From positions 62,001 to 126,000 of the forward strand of contig CBDCVJ010000086.1 of assembly GCA_965222975.1 (NCBI GenBank): a DNA stretch of 64,000 nt, read 5' to 3'. This document shows positions 41,921 through 52,053 of this stretch, piece after piece. A program made the translations under genes and the position numbers. This DNA comes from UBA6168 sp965222975. GTDB lineage: Bacteria > Bacteroidota > Bacteroidia > Chitinophagales > Saprospiraceae. The notes under the pieces were generated by a model. That model had not been told where the DNA came from. It searched no databases and saw nothing but the letters and a program-made list of their open reading frames with translations. Positions within the stretch are counted from its first letter, which is position 1. Each line of letters opens with the position of its first letter.

Positions 41921-43918
41921 ATGACAAGTCATTCAAACAGCCCTTTCACAAAACTAAAGCCCATCCCCATCGGTGACTGCAAATGGACAGAAGGTTTTTG
42001 GGCAGATAAATTCAAAGTATGCGAAAAAGCCATGCTGCCGTACATGGGTAAAGTACTTTGTGGTGATGTCGGCCACGCTTTAAATAATTTCAAAATAGCA
42101 GCTGGGCTGAAAGATGGAGAACACAAAGGCATGTTCTGGCACGACGGCGATTTTTATAAATGGATAGAAGCGGCCATGTATGTCTATGCCCAAAATGGCG
42201 ATGAAAAATTACTCAAACAAATAGACGGATATATTTCGATAATCGGTCAGGCGCAGGAAGAGGATGGCTATCTGCAAACGCAAATCCAATTGCGCCCCGA
42301 TGTTGACCGCTACGAAAACCGCAAGTATCACGAGATGTACAACACAGGCCATTTATTGATAAGTGCCTGTGTCCATCATCAGGTGACAGGCCAGCGCAAC
42401 TTCCTCGACATTGCCATCAAACATGCGGACCTGCTCTACACCATTTTTTTTCCAGAAACAAAACAGTTCGGACGATTCGGTTTCAACCAAACCCAAATAA
42501 TGGGGCTGGTGGAATTGTATCGAGTGACCAAAAACAAAAAGTACCTTGATTTGGCTGAGCGCTTCATCAACCGCCGGGGAAAATATGAGGTAGTGCATCA
42601 CCCCACTACGGAAGGCTATCCCATTGGCGATATGGTGCAGGAGCGTATTCCGTTGCGGGAGGCAAATGAGGCGGCTGGGCATGCCGTATTAGCACTGTAC
42701 TATTATGCAGGGGCGACGGATGTGTATGCCGAAACGGGCGAGCAGGCATTGATAAATGCACTTGACCGATTGTGGGAAAGTGTCACACAGAAAAAAATGT
42801 ATGTGACAGGGGCGGTTGGCCAAACGCATTACGGCGCATCTTCCAACCGGGATAAAATCGAAGAAGGTTTTATTGACGATTTCATGATGCCCAACATGAC
42901 CGCCTATAATGAGACCTGCGCCAATCTCTGCAATGCCATGTTCAGCTACCGGATGCTCGGTGTGAAAGGCGAATCAAAATATGCAGACATCGTGGAATTG
43001 GTTTTATTCAATAGTGGGCTGTCGGGTATCAGCCTCGAAGGCAAGGAGTATTTTTATGCCAATCCGCTCCGCATGGTTCATAATTCGAGGGTCTATAAAG
43101 CGCATGAAAATGATACGGAGTCTCCTGAACGAGAGCCTTATTTAGAGTGCTTTTGCTGCCCTCCCAATTTAGTTCGCACGATTGCTAAGTCTTCGAAATG
43201 GGCTTACAGTATTTCCGAAAATGGCGTGGCGGTTAATTTATATGGTGGAAATAAATTAAATACGGAATTATTGGACGGTACAAAAATTAAATTAAAACAA
43301 GAGACGAATTATCCATGGGAAGGTTCTGTGGAAATAATTATTGAAGAATGCAAAAATTCATCTTTTGAAATTTTGTTGAGAATACCAGATTGGGCAAGCG
43401 GAACCGATATTTTAATTAATGATGAAAAAATAAATACAGAAATAACAGCAGGTAAATATTTTAAAATAAATAGAACATGGAAAACGGATGATGAAATAAA
43501 AATTGATTTCCCAATGGATATACAAATGGTGGAAGGACACCCAAGAATTGAAGAAGTGAGAAATCAAGTGGCGGTAAAAAGAGGCCCGGTAGTTTATTGC
43601 ATCGAGTCACCTGATTTGCCGGAAGGGACAAATATTTTGGACGTATATATTTCTGGAAATAACCACTTAAATGTAGTACACCTGCCTGAATTTTTGGGAG
43701 GCATTTCTGCTATTAAAGCCAACCTGCTTTTGCGGAAAGATAAAAAAGAAGGGTTGTACAGTGCCCTGAAAAAACCGGAGTGGGAAATTTACCCTACACA
43801 GTTAGTTCCTTATTTCGCATGGAGCAATCGGGGCATGGCGGAGATGACGGTTTTTATGCCAGTGGTATGGGAAAACCCGCAAAGGGTTAGGGGCGATATC
43901 TTTTTGGTGGGTAGATAG
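41921..43918 (+). CDS. GH127-family glycosidase (anhydrogalactosidase candidate)
   Basis: 665 aa, no signal peptide, hence cytoplasmic. An (alpha/alpha)6 barrel of the DUF1680/GH127 family. The zinc/nucleophile set is present: Glu and Cys in YNETCANLCN, and Cys residues in CFCCPPN, with Cys as the nucleophile in this family. In carrageenan-degrading Flavobacteriia a GH127 acts as an alpha-1,3-(3,6-anhydro-D-galactosidase). That would release the sugar used by the 15.7-kb operon. Arabinofuranosidase activity is the alternative. Confidence 0.88.
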   Translation: MTSHSNSPFTKLKPIPIGDCKWTEGFWADKFKVCEKAMLPYMGKVLCGDVGHALNNFKIAAGLKDGEHKGMFWHDGDFYKWIEAAMYVYAQNGDEKLLKQIDGYISIIGQAQEEDGYLQTQIQLRPDVDRYENRKYHEMYNTGHLLISACVHHQVTGQRNFLDIAIKHADLLYTIFFPETKQFGRFGFNQTQIMGLVELYRVTKNKKYLDLAERFINRRGKYEVVHHPTTEGYPIGDMVQERIPLREANEAAGHAVLALYYYAGATDVYAETGEQALINALDRLWESVTQKKMYVTGAVGQTHYGASSNRDKIEEGFIDDFMMPNMTAYNETCANLCNAMFSYRMLGVKGESKYADIVELVLFNSGLSGISLEGKEYFYANPLRMVHNSRVYKAHENDTESPEREPYLECFCCPPNLVRTIAKSSKWAYSISENGVAVNLYGGNKLNTELLDGTKIKLKQETNYPWEGSVEIIIEECKNSSFEILLRIPDWASGTDILINDEKINTEITAGKYFKINRTWKTDDEIKIDFPMDIQMVEGHPRIEEVRNQVAVKRGPVVYCIESPDLPEGTNILDVYISGNNHLNVVHLPEFLGGISAIKANLLLRKDKKEGLYSALKKPEWEIYPTQLVPYFAWSNRGMAEMTVFMPVVWENPQRVRGDIFLVGR

Positions 43919-44008
43919 TAGGGACTGGAGCAAAGCCACCCTCTTCTCACCCCTGAAAATTTTAATGAACGAAAAAACAACAAAAAAATATTTAAATCAA
44001 GCAAAATT

Positions 44009-44090
44009 CGTGGTTAATAAAATTTGTGGTTTTTATTGTACACATGGGCTTTGAACCACGAATTTTATTAACCACGAATTTTTGCGCAAT
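44009..44090. repeat. AATTCGTGGTTA element, copy 5
   Basis: Two AATTyGTGGTT words at 44009-44033 face two inverted words at 44053-44080 around a 20-nt loop, giving a clean long hairpin just upstream of the third GH16 gene. Confidence 0.75.
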
Positions 44091-44131
44091 ATAATTTTTT
44101 CGGAAACCCTATAATTAAAAAATATAGCAAA

Positions 44132-45607
44132 ATGAATGATTTTAAAAAATATTTTCTTTTTCTGTTGATTGGTGTTTTTGCATTTTCCAATGGGAATTGT
44201 CAGCAATTAAAAAAAGGAAAACAAAAGGTAGAAAAACAAGCGGGTATTTATCCCGCTTCCGACCCGACAAACAAAGGCGGCTGGGTACTCAATGAAGAAT
44301 TGAGCGATGAATTTGAGGGAACAGAACTAGATAAAAAGAAATGGTTTGTCGAAGGGCAGAATGGCGATTATTATATCTGGAAAGGTCGTCCACCTTCACA
44401 GTTTGCCCCACATAATGCTATTGTTGAAGATGGCAAATTAAAAATCAGAACACAATGGGAGCCAGATTTTAATTTTGCTAAAGAGGATTATGCGGATGGC
44501 AAGCATACAGATAAATACGGTGAATTTGACGGCAAGCCCTGTCCCATTACCACCGCCGCCGTCATCACCAATAAACGGTTTTTATACGGCTATATGGAAG
44601 TCAAGTCCAAAGTCGGAAAATCCAATATGACAGGTGCTTTTTGGGCGATTGGCTATGAGCAGGAATTGGATGTATATGAACAAATGGGCGCTCCAAAAAT
44701 AGATGGAACAATTAAAGCCAATTCCGTTCGGACGGCTGTGCATGATTGGAGTCCACCGGCGGTCAGACCTACTAAGGCATTTGGCTATGATGAAAAAAAT
44801 CTACCGTATAATACCGCCGATGAATTTCATATATATGCAGCGGAATGGGGAGTGGATTATTTAAAAGTTTATAGAGATGGAAAACTGACAGCTCATTTCA
44901 CACAAGACGAATTGGGCACGGATTGGGTATTAAATAATCCAATGGAAATATGGTTGGATTCGGAAGTGTTTAAATGGCTGGGGGTTCCACATAAAGAAGA
45001 ATTGCCTGCGGATTTTGAAATAGAATATATGCGGGTGTGGCAAAAGCCAGATGATAATTTATTGGCCAAACAATTCTATGGGTTTGAAGGCCCGATTTTA
45101 TTTGAAGAAAATCCACGGCCATTAAAGATGGTGCCTGAAAGTTCGATACCGAACGACTATCAAAAATTTTGGTTGATTGATACGGCTTCCGCCAAATACT
45201 TTGTCATCAACGAAGGTGATTATGCGACAGGCGTAAATAGTTTGGAATTTACAGGTTTTGGAAAAAATGAAAAATTGGAAACGGATAGGGTCGTGGCTTT
45301 ATCGCCGGAAGGAGCGGTTAATATTCCCGCAGGTGAATATGTCCTTTCCATGAAGGTATTCAAAAAGCAAGGAAGAGACGTAAAGCAAATGTTTGTGTCT
45401 TTTGAAAATCCCAAAGTACTATTACCCATTAACTTAAAGGGATTGGAAAGAAACAAATGGGTCACTATTGAGCATAGGTTTATCAAACCAACTGGATCGA
45501 GTCCAAATGACCAATTTAAAATTGAAATCCGAAAAGAAGATGTGCCGGAAATAAAGGCAGCTAAGTTTTTTATTGATGATATAGAAATTCGGAAAGTGAA
45601 GAAATGA
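44132..45607 (+). CDS. GH16 galactanase (3) with C-terminal binding domain
   Basis: 491 aa. Signal peptide ending NGNCQQ (also lipobox-like). GH16 domain (45-310) with GRPPSQF and active-site E178-L-D-V-Y-E183, ending FEIEYMRVWQKP. The last 170 residues form a CBM-like beta-sandwich (SLEFTGFGKNEKLETDRV ... KFFIDDIEIRK). Catalytic domain closely resembles the lipoprotein at 30998, indicating duplication with different anchoring. Confidence 0.87.
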   Translation: MNDFKKYFLFLLIGVFAFSNGNCQQLKKGKQKVEKQAGIYPASDPTNKGGWVLNEELSDEFEGTELDKKKWFVEGQNGDYYIWKGRPPSQFAPHNAIVEDGKLKIRTQWEPDFNFAKEDYADGKHTDKYGEFDGKPCPITTAAVITNKRFLYGYMEVKSKVGKSNMTGAFWAIGYEQELDVYEQMGAPKIDGTIKANSVRTAVHDWSPPAVRPTKAFGYDEKNLPYNTADEFHIYAAEWGVDYLKVYRDGKLTAHFTQDELGTDWVLNNPMEIWLDSEVFKWLGVPHKEELPADFEIEYMRVWQKPDDNLLAKQFYGFEGPILFEENPRPLKMVPESSIPNDYQKFWLIDTASAKYFVINEGDYATGVNSLEFTGFGKNEKLETDRVVALSPEGAVNIPAGEYVLSMKVFKKQGRDVKQMFVSFENPKVLLPINLKGLERNKWVTIEHRFIKPTGSSPNDQFKIEIRKEDVPEIKAAKFFIDDIEIRKVKK

Positions 45608-45682
45608 TTTTTTGGAATTGAGAACTGTTAGATTTTTAAAATCTACCAGTTTTATATTGACCTTTTTAATTTAAAGTCAAAA

Positions 45683-47524
45683 ATGAAGAAGTTTAATTTC
45701 AATAAATACAATTGCTTTTTAGCGTTAATATTTTTTAGCAATTACTTATTTGCTCAAGACGAAAATATATTCAACATAAAAGCAGAAGACAGAATCTGTT
45801 TTGCATTATATACCGTCCATGAAAAAACGCTCAAATTGACCGCCCAATTTTATCCAATAAGGGATTATGAACCTTTTGAAGCAACGTTGGAAATTGAAAA
45901 TGAAGGTGAATGGAAACAGGTAGCAAAATCAGAAATAATTTACCCTGGTTACACGGTCCCGTTTAGAATAGAAAATTGGGACGACACAAAAAAAGTAAAA
46001 TATAGAGTCGTCCACAACAACACTGCATTTTATGAAGGCGTGATCCAAAAAAATCCGATTGACAAAGACGAATTTGTGATGGCGGTTTTTTCCTGCAATT
46101 CAATTTATCCCAATCATGGTGGCGATATTTCACGAATGGATATTGTGGACAACATGAAAAAGCTGCAACCGGACCTGCTGTTTTTTGCGGGTGATCAGGT
46201 TTATCACCACAGTGAACATTTAATTTATTGGTTAAAATTCGGACGTGATTTTGGTGACATCATCCGGAATACACCAACTATCTGTATTCCTGATGACCAC
46301 GATATTGGACAAGGAAATCTTTGGGGAGCGGGTGGCAAAAAAGCGGTTGAAAGACGAGGCCATTTAGGTGGTTATTATATGCCAGTTGAATACATTAAGG
46401 AAGTAGAGAGAGCGCAGACCAGCCATCTGCCCGACCCATTCGATCCCACTCCTATTGAACAGGGAATTGGCGTTTATTATACTGATTTAAAATGGGGCGG
46501 AATTGGCTTTGCGATTTTAGAAGACCGAAAATTCAAATCAGGCTTGGTGGAAGTAGCAGCAGCCAATCCTGACATTTTTAAGGAAGGCCCAACTGAAGCA
46601 CTGTTTGATCCAAATGTGGATGCGAGAAAATTTGATATACCAGGCGTGAGTTTGTTGGGAAACCGTCAGTTGGAATTTTTGGAAAAATGGACAACCGATT
46701 GGTCGGATGCCGAAATGAAAACAGTTTTGTCGCAAACCATTTTTGCACAAGCGAATAATTACACGGGCAAGCATGACAAAGAAATAATAAACGATTTTGA
46801 TACAAATGGTTGGCCCCAATCGGGCAGAAATAAAGCACTATCCGTCATTCGAAAAAGTTTTTCCCCGATGGTAGCGGGCGACCAACATTTGGCCACTGTC
46901 GTAAAACACGGTGTGAAAAATTGGGGCGATGCAGGATATTCTTTTGCAACCCCTGCTATCGCCAATTATTGGCTGCGTTGGTGGGACCCAAAACAACCCG
47001 GTAAAAACAAAGCTCCTAATGCTCCCGATTATACAGGTGACTTTTTGGATGGTTTTCAGAATAAAATGACAGTGTTGGCAGTCGCCAATCCTTCCGTGAC
47101 TGAAATTGGAGAAGGTGGAAAATTATCTACCAGAGCAGCAGGATACGGCGTCGTCAGATATAATAAAAACGCCCGCACCATCACCTTTGAATGTTGGCCG
47201 AGAAATGTGGACATCACCGACCCAAAAAGCAAACAATATATGGGCTGGCCAGTCACCATTTCCCAGATGGATAATTTTGAAATCGAAGAGGGCTATGATT
47301 TGCCAATATTGGAAATATCGAAAGAAGACCAAGTCGTGACCGTTCGCCATAATTACACCAACGAAGTCATTTCTGCTGTTCGGATCAAAGGGAAAATTTA
47401 TCAGCCCAAAGTTTTTGAAAATGGAAATTATACGATCGAAGTCGGAGAGGGAAAAAATATAAAAAAATTCTATGGCATAGCGGCAAAAAAAGGAAATGCA
47501 CAAAAATTAAAAATTGAATTTTAA
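45683..47524 (+). CDS. PhoD-like metallophosphoesterase
   Basis: 613 aa with a signal peptide (LFAQDENI). A Fn3-like N-terminal domain is followed by a calcineurin-like/PhoD metal core: DLLFFAGDQVYHHSEH, CIPDDHDIGQGN, VAGDQHLATVVKHG. PhoD-like enzymes cleave phosphate esters or act on other esters. In galactan PULs such proteins occasionally accompany sulfatases, but the substrate here is unknown. 75-nt gap from the GH16 gene, with a short hairpin between. Confidence 0.8.
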   Translation: MKKFNFNKYNCFLALIFFSNYLFAQDENIFNIKAEDRICFALYTVHEKTLKLTAQFYPIRDYEPFEATLEIENEGEWKQVAKSEIIYPGYTVPFRIENWDDTKKVKYRVVHNNTAFYEGVIQKNPIDKDEFVMAVFSCNSIYPNHGGDISRMDIVDNMKKLQPDLLFFAGDQVYHHSEHLIYWLKFGRDFGDIIRNTPTICIPDDHDIGQGNLWGAGGKKAVERRGHLGGYYMPVEYIKEVERAQTSHLPDPFDPTPIEQGIGVYYTDLKWGGIGFAILEDRKFKSGLVEVAAANPDIFKEGPTEALFDPNVDARKFDIPGVSLLGNRQLEFLEKWTTDWSDAEMKTVLSQTIFAQANNYTGKHDKEIINDFDTNGWPQSGRNKALSVIRKSFSPMVAGDQHLATVVKHGVKNWGDAGYSFATPAIANYWLRWWDPKQPGKNKAPNAPDYTGDFLDGFQNKMTVLAVANPSVTEIGEGGKLSTRAAGYGVVRYNKNARTITFECWPRNVDITDPKSKQYMGWPVTISQMDNFEIEEGYDLPILEISKEDQVVTVRHNYTNEVISAVRIKGKIYQPKVFENGNYTIEVGEGKNIKKFYGIAAKKGNAQKLKIEF

Positions 47525-47604
47525 TCGGATGAGTAACTCTTAAAAAATGAAGTCCAGATTTAATTTCCATAATAAGCTGTTGATTAATTAATCAGGAAAC
47601 ACCA

Positions 47605-49998
47605 ATGAATAAAAAAGAAAATCCAACTTTCGTGAAAATATTATTGAGCCTTTGGCTTCTTATTTTTTTTAATGCCTGCACTGAAAAAGTTGGTTATGAA
47701 CAAGAGGCATTGAAAAAAATAAATACCCTTGAAACATTAATGTCTGAAGCGAAGGGAAAATCAATAGATGTTACACGTGAGGAAACGCTGCTTTGGTTTT
47801 CAAAAGAGTTTTTAAAATTCGCTGATTGGGATGAAGCGAATAAAGACGCAGTTGAAAAACTCTTTGGTTATTACGGCCCTTATGAAAAAGACAAAACAAA
47901 ATACGCTGAAGAACTACCCGATTTGGAAAGACAAAAGGTGATTGAAATGTTGGATAAAGGCATTGAAAATCTAAAACAGATTTTGGACGGAAGGGTGACA
48001 AGAAGATCTGTAAATAAAATAGACTGGCAAAATATCGAAGTAGGTGAAGATATGCTTTTGAGCAATGGAAAACCCATTTTTTTATTTGATTATTTTTCAA
48101 AAACAGTTGGTTCGCCACTTACCAATACGAGTATTTACAATGATCATTTAGGAGCAATTTATCACGGAGGGGAAAATCTTTACCCTGTTGACCATGATAG
48201 AGCAATTAACTCTTTTCTATTGAATGAAGACGGTACGTTTGATGAAGAATTGATGAAAGAGGTTACTGATATTTCGGATACGAATGTTGGATTTTTATTG
48301 TATTGGAATTTGGGTATTCCGGAATGGGTCGAAAAAAAAGAGCCCGAGGTTAGAAAGGGGCGTTCTCTCTTTACTGGTTATGATGTTGATAATCCATTGG
48401 TGCGTGAGGTATGGGGCAAGATTGTTCGCAAAACAGGTGAGCTGACAAAAGGGAAAAAAGTTACCCAATTGGGGTATATTTTGTCTAATGAACCACATTG
48501 GTATTCAGAATTAGGAAACTGGAGACACAAATACAAAGAGATGAATGGTATTTCATTCTATACCTTAAATAAGTTTAGAAATTGGCTTTCCGTAAAATAT
48601 AATAACCAGATAGTAGCATTGAATAATAATTGGCAAAGTTCATTTGATGGTTTTAATAATGTCGAATTTGAAATACCAATGGATACAGTTCTAAGAGGTT
48701 CGCCTCCATGGTATGATTGGTGTCGGTTCAATATGGACAGGGGAATTGAATGGTTTACTTTTATTCAAAATGAATTGCATGCTGTAAATTCTGATGCCGA
48801 TACACACATCAAGATTATGGCAAAGAATATTACGGAACATGAGCGTTCGCATGGAATTGACCTGGAAGCTCTATCTGAACTAACTACAATGATTGGTGAT
48901 GATGCCAAGACAACGGGAGGAAGAAATTTAATACATAATAAACCCGAAAAATGGGAAGCCAAATATGCTTATTACTGGGATGAATTAGCCCTTTCTTATG
49001 ATTTTATGGAATCTGTAGCTCCAGATAAAATTCATATTAATTCTGAGGCACATTTTTTATCAACTTCTCAATGGAGAGATTTACATACCTCCCCAGATTA
49101 TGTGCGAAACTGTTTTTGGTTGGCTACTCTTCATGGAATGGATGTTAGCATATCTTGGTTTTGGGCAAGAGATGCGGATGGTTCCCCTGAAGATAGGTTG
49201 GAAGGCGAATTGGATTTCTTTGACCCTGCATTGGCGGGTTCGTATGCTGGTTCTGCCAATATGCAACCACAAACGGTTAATGAAGTCGCTCAGGTATATA
49301 TGGATATGAACAGCTATTCGGAGGAAATCATGGCCTTGCGTAAGCAGAGAAAACCAGTTCGATTGTTCTATACAGAAACGACAGCAATCAATAATAAATC
49401 GTACGTTGAAGAACAGCTTGAAATCTATGAATCGTTGTATTTTGAAGGTTTCCCAATAGGATATGCTACCGAAAAAATTATCAAAAAACAAGACCATAGT
49501 AATTGGGACGTTATTGTAGTTTATAAAACGCCGTTCGTTACAGAAGCGGAATTTGGCGCACTTCAAAATTATTTGAATAATGGCGGAACGGTAATTATTG
49601 ATAAAAATAGTTTGACCAAAAATGAATATGGTCAATTACGCAAACAAAATTTAAATAAAGGAAAAGGCGAAATTATTTTAATGGAAGAAGGAGCCAATAT
49701 TGCTGAAATTAAAAATAAAACACTTGAAATTATTTCTGATGATATCCATGACGTGGTGCTGACTGAATCCAATGGTACATCAGATAAAGGTTGTACTTGG
49801 CGTGTGGTAAAAAACCCTAATGGGGGTGGTTATTTAATGACTGTTCTTAATCTGGGAAAAAATACGGCAAAAATTCGAACCAATTTTAAAAATGGAAAAA
49901 AGGCGACATGTACGAATATGATGACCGGGAAAGTCTTGGGTTCGGAGTTTGAATTAAAATCTATGGGAGTATTGTTGCTTGAAATTAAAGAAGAGTAA
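47605..49998 (+). CDS. Clan-A glycosidase lipoprotein, GH42-like
   Basis: 797 aa. Lipobox FFNAC (Cys 25). A TIM-barrel domain (about 140-500) has ILSNEPHW (Glu 296, acid/base position) and HINSEAHFL (Glu 481, nucleophile candidate). A Rossmann-like domain (about 570-690) like the GH42 trimerisation domain and a small beta-sandwich end the protein. Likely a beta-galactosidase, agarase or carrageenan exo-enzyme; GH42, GH50 and GH167 are all worth testing. Family-level assignment is uncertain. Confidence 0.7.
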   Translation: MNKKENPTFVKILLSLWLLIFFNACTEKVGYEQEALKKINTLETLMSEAKGKSIDVTREETLLWFSKEFLKFADWDEANKDAVEKLFGYYGPYEKDKTKYAEELPDLERQKVIEMLDKGIENLKQILDGRVTRRSVNKIDWQNIEVGEDMLLSNGKPIFLFDYFSKTVGSPLTNTSIYNDHLGAIYHGGENLYPVDHDRAINSFLLNEDGTFDEELMKEVTDISDTNVGFLLYWNLGIPEWVEKKEPEVRKGRSLFTGYDVDNPLVREVWGKIVRKTGELTKGKKVTQLGYILSNEPHWYSELGNWRHKYKEMNGISFYTLNKFRNWLSVKYNNQIVALNNNWQSSFDGFNNVEFEIPMDTVLRGSPPWYDWCRFNMDRGIEWFTFIQNELHAVNSDADTHIKIMAKNITEHERSHGIDLEALSELTTMIGDDAKTTGGRNLIHNKPEKWEAKYAYYWDELALSYDFMESVAPDKIHINSEAHFLSTSQWRDLHTSPDYVRNCFWLATLHGMDVSISWFWARDADGSPEDRLEGELDFFDPALAGSYAGSANMQPQTVNEVAQVYMDMNSYSEEIMALRKQRKPVRLFYTETTAINNKSYVEEQLEIYESLYFEGFPIGYATEKIIKKQDHSNWDVIVVYKTPFVTEAEFGALQNYLNNGGTVIIDKNSLTKNEYGQLRKQNLNKGKGEIILMEEGANIAEIKNKTLEIISDDIHDVVLTESNGTSDKGCTWRVVKNPNGGGYLMTVLNLGKNTAKIRTNFKNGKKATCTNMMTGKVLGSEFELKSMGVLLLEIKEE

Positions 49999-50031
49999 TC
50001 ATTGAAGAATAATTTTTAAAAAATCAAAACG

Positions 50032-51597
50032 ATGGGTTCTTACCAAAAAAGAGCATTTACATATTCCACTATCGTCGCCTTTGGCGGCTTTGTTTTTGGA
50101 CTTGATGCAGCATTGATTTCAGGGGCAGTAAAATATCTGGTACAGGAATTTGGTTTGACCGATCTGCAGCTGGGAACGGTGGTAAGTGCCCCGGGATTGG
50201 GCGTATTTTTGGCATTGCCTTTAGCAGGCTGGGCCAGCAATGCGCTGGGACGGAAAAAGACCCTCCAAATAATCGCTTCGTTATATTTAATTTCGGCAAT
50301 TACCTCCACCTTAGCCCCATCATTTTGGACATTGACGGCTGCCCGTTTTTTAGGGGGCTTGGCTTTTAGTTCCGTCACACTGGCATCCATGTATATTGGT
50401 GAAATTGCACCACCGCAATGGCGGGGCAAATTGGTTTCCATGACCCAAATCAATATTGTAATTGGTTTGTCGGCAGCTTATTTTATTAATTATTTAATTC
50501 TGCAATGGACAAATTCAGATGCCGCATGGGTAACGGATTTTGGAGTAAAAGAACATACCTGGCGATGGATGTTGGGCTCTGAAATTATTTTTGCGCTGAT
50601 ATGGTTTGCGCTCTTGTTTTTAATTCCGAAAAGCCCATCTTGGTTGGTTTATAAAGGAAGGTTGGAAGAGGCAAAAAATTCTTTAGCAAAAGTTTATCCG
50701 AGCCCTGAAATTCCAGCTGTACTCGATGAAATGAAAGCCAGCCTTGAAAAAAGTACTGACGACCTTTCGATAGGAACGCAATTAAAAGAAATTTTCAGCA
50801 AGCCGATGCGGGTCATTTTTATTGTTGCGCTGACCATCGCCATCGCCCAACAATCGACGGGAATCAATGCCATTCTTTTTTATGCCCCAACCGTTTTTGA
50901 ACAAATTGGAATGGGGACGGATGCCGCATTTATGCAGGCTATTTGGATAGGTTTAACGAGCGTATTATTTACAATTCTTGCCTTACTATTGATTGATAAA
51001 GTTGGCCGGCGACCCATGATATTGTGGGGGATGGTTTGGATAATTGCGAGCCTCGGCCTTTGTTCCTATGGTTTTAATAAAGCCCGTTACAACCTGACGG
51101 AACAAGCAATTACCGAGATGTCTGAAATCCCCAATGCGGAACGGCTCACAGCCCTCGTCGGGACGGAATACCAAAGCGATACCGAATTTAAAGATGCACT
51201 TAAAGGAGTAATTGGAGAGGAGGATGCCCGCAATCATTCAGGTTTGCTATTGCAAAAATCGGCGCAGATGCCTGTTGTTCTAATTTTGATTGGCATATTG
51301 AGTTTTATCGCCGCTTTCCATTTTTCCGTCGGCCCAATTATGTGGGTTTTATTTTCTGAATTGTTCCCCATTTCACTACGGGGAATTGCCATCCCCTTTT
51401 TCGCTTTAATCACCAGTTTGGTCAGCTATCTGGTTCAGAAATTTTTCCCGTGGCAGCTCTCTACCATGGGCGGGAGTTCGACATTTCTATTTTACGCCGT
51501 GACGGTCGGCATCGGGTTAATAATTTTGTACCGCTTTTTGCCTGAGACTAAAAATTTGTCCATTGAGGAAATTGAGGCGAAATTGATAAAGAAATAG
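50032..51597 (+). CDS. MFS sugar porter
   Basis: 521 aa, 12 membrane segments with a large loop near 350-420. Sugar-porter motifs: GRKKT after TM2-like, PKSPSWLVYKGRLEEA (PESPRWL-like), QQSTGINAILFYAPTVFE, DKVGRRPM and the PETK end. It should bring galactose, anhydrogalactose or small oligosaccharides over the inner membrane. Close behind the glycosidase gene in the operon begun at 41828. Confidence 0.92.
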   Translation: MGSYQKRAFTYSTIVAFGGFVFGLDAALISGAVKYLVQEFGLTDLQLGTVVSAPGLGVFLALPLAGWASNALGRKKTLQIIASLYLISAITSTLAPSFWTLTAARFLGGLAFSSVTLASMYIGEIAPPQWRGKLVSMTQINIVIGLSAAYFINYLILQWTNSDAAWVTDFGVKEHTWRWMLGSEIIFALIWFALLFLIPKSPSWLVYKGRLEEAKNSLAKVYPSPEIPAVLDEMKASLEKSTDDLSIGTQLKEIFSKPMRVIFIVALTIAIAQQSTGINAILFYAPTVFEQIGMGTDAAFMQAIWIGLTSVLFTILALLLIDKVGRRPMILWGMVWIIASLGLCSYGFNKARYNLTEQAITEMSEIPNAERLTALVGTEYQSDTEFKDALKGVIGEEDARNHSGLLLQKSAQMPVVLILIGILSFIAAFHFSVGPIMWVLFSELFPISLRGIAIPFFALITSLVSYLVQKFFPWQLSTMGGSSTFLFYAVTVGIGLIILYRFLPETKNLSIEEIEAKLIKK

Positions 51598-51665
51598 TTA
51601 TTTTAAATCGAAATCACGCACACCCAAAATAAAACCTTATGCTTTTAAGATATAGTACATTCCTT

Positions 51666-51987
51666 TCAGTGAGCATCCTTTGTGTACTCGTATAGGCGGG
51701 TGGGCCGTCAAAAAACTGTTTGAGCGGAGCGAGTTTTTTTTGACATGCGTTTTTGTTTCTTTTTTCGCTGAAAAAAAGAAAGCCCCCGGCAGGGATGAGA
51801 GAAGAGAAACTTTTAACTGTAGTCTTATTTTATAGTTTCTCTTCTAACTTGTTTTTCTTTTTTCCTTGATGAAAAAAGAAACAAAAAAATCAAGGCAAAA
51901 TAAATGCTCTACTCCATGCCGCTCCCGCACCCACCTATTTTGCCGCTCCCAACCCGCCCAGACGAGTACCCAAAGGATGCTCACTGA
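51666..51987. mobile_element. MITE-like element with 26-bp terminal inverted repeats
   Basis: TCAGTGAGCATCCTTTG and nine further bases at 51666-51691 match the complement of 51962-51987 at 25 of 26 positions. The 322-bp interior has no gene and carries poly-T/A tracts and further inverted words. No clear target duplication is visible. It lies between the MFS and GntP genes. Confidence 0.65.
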
Positions 51988-52053
51988 GGAGGGAAATTTG
52001 ATTTAATTAAATCTGAGTCTGTTTGAATAACATGAAATAATTTTCCACCGTTA

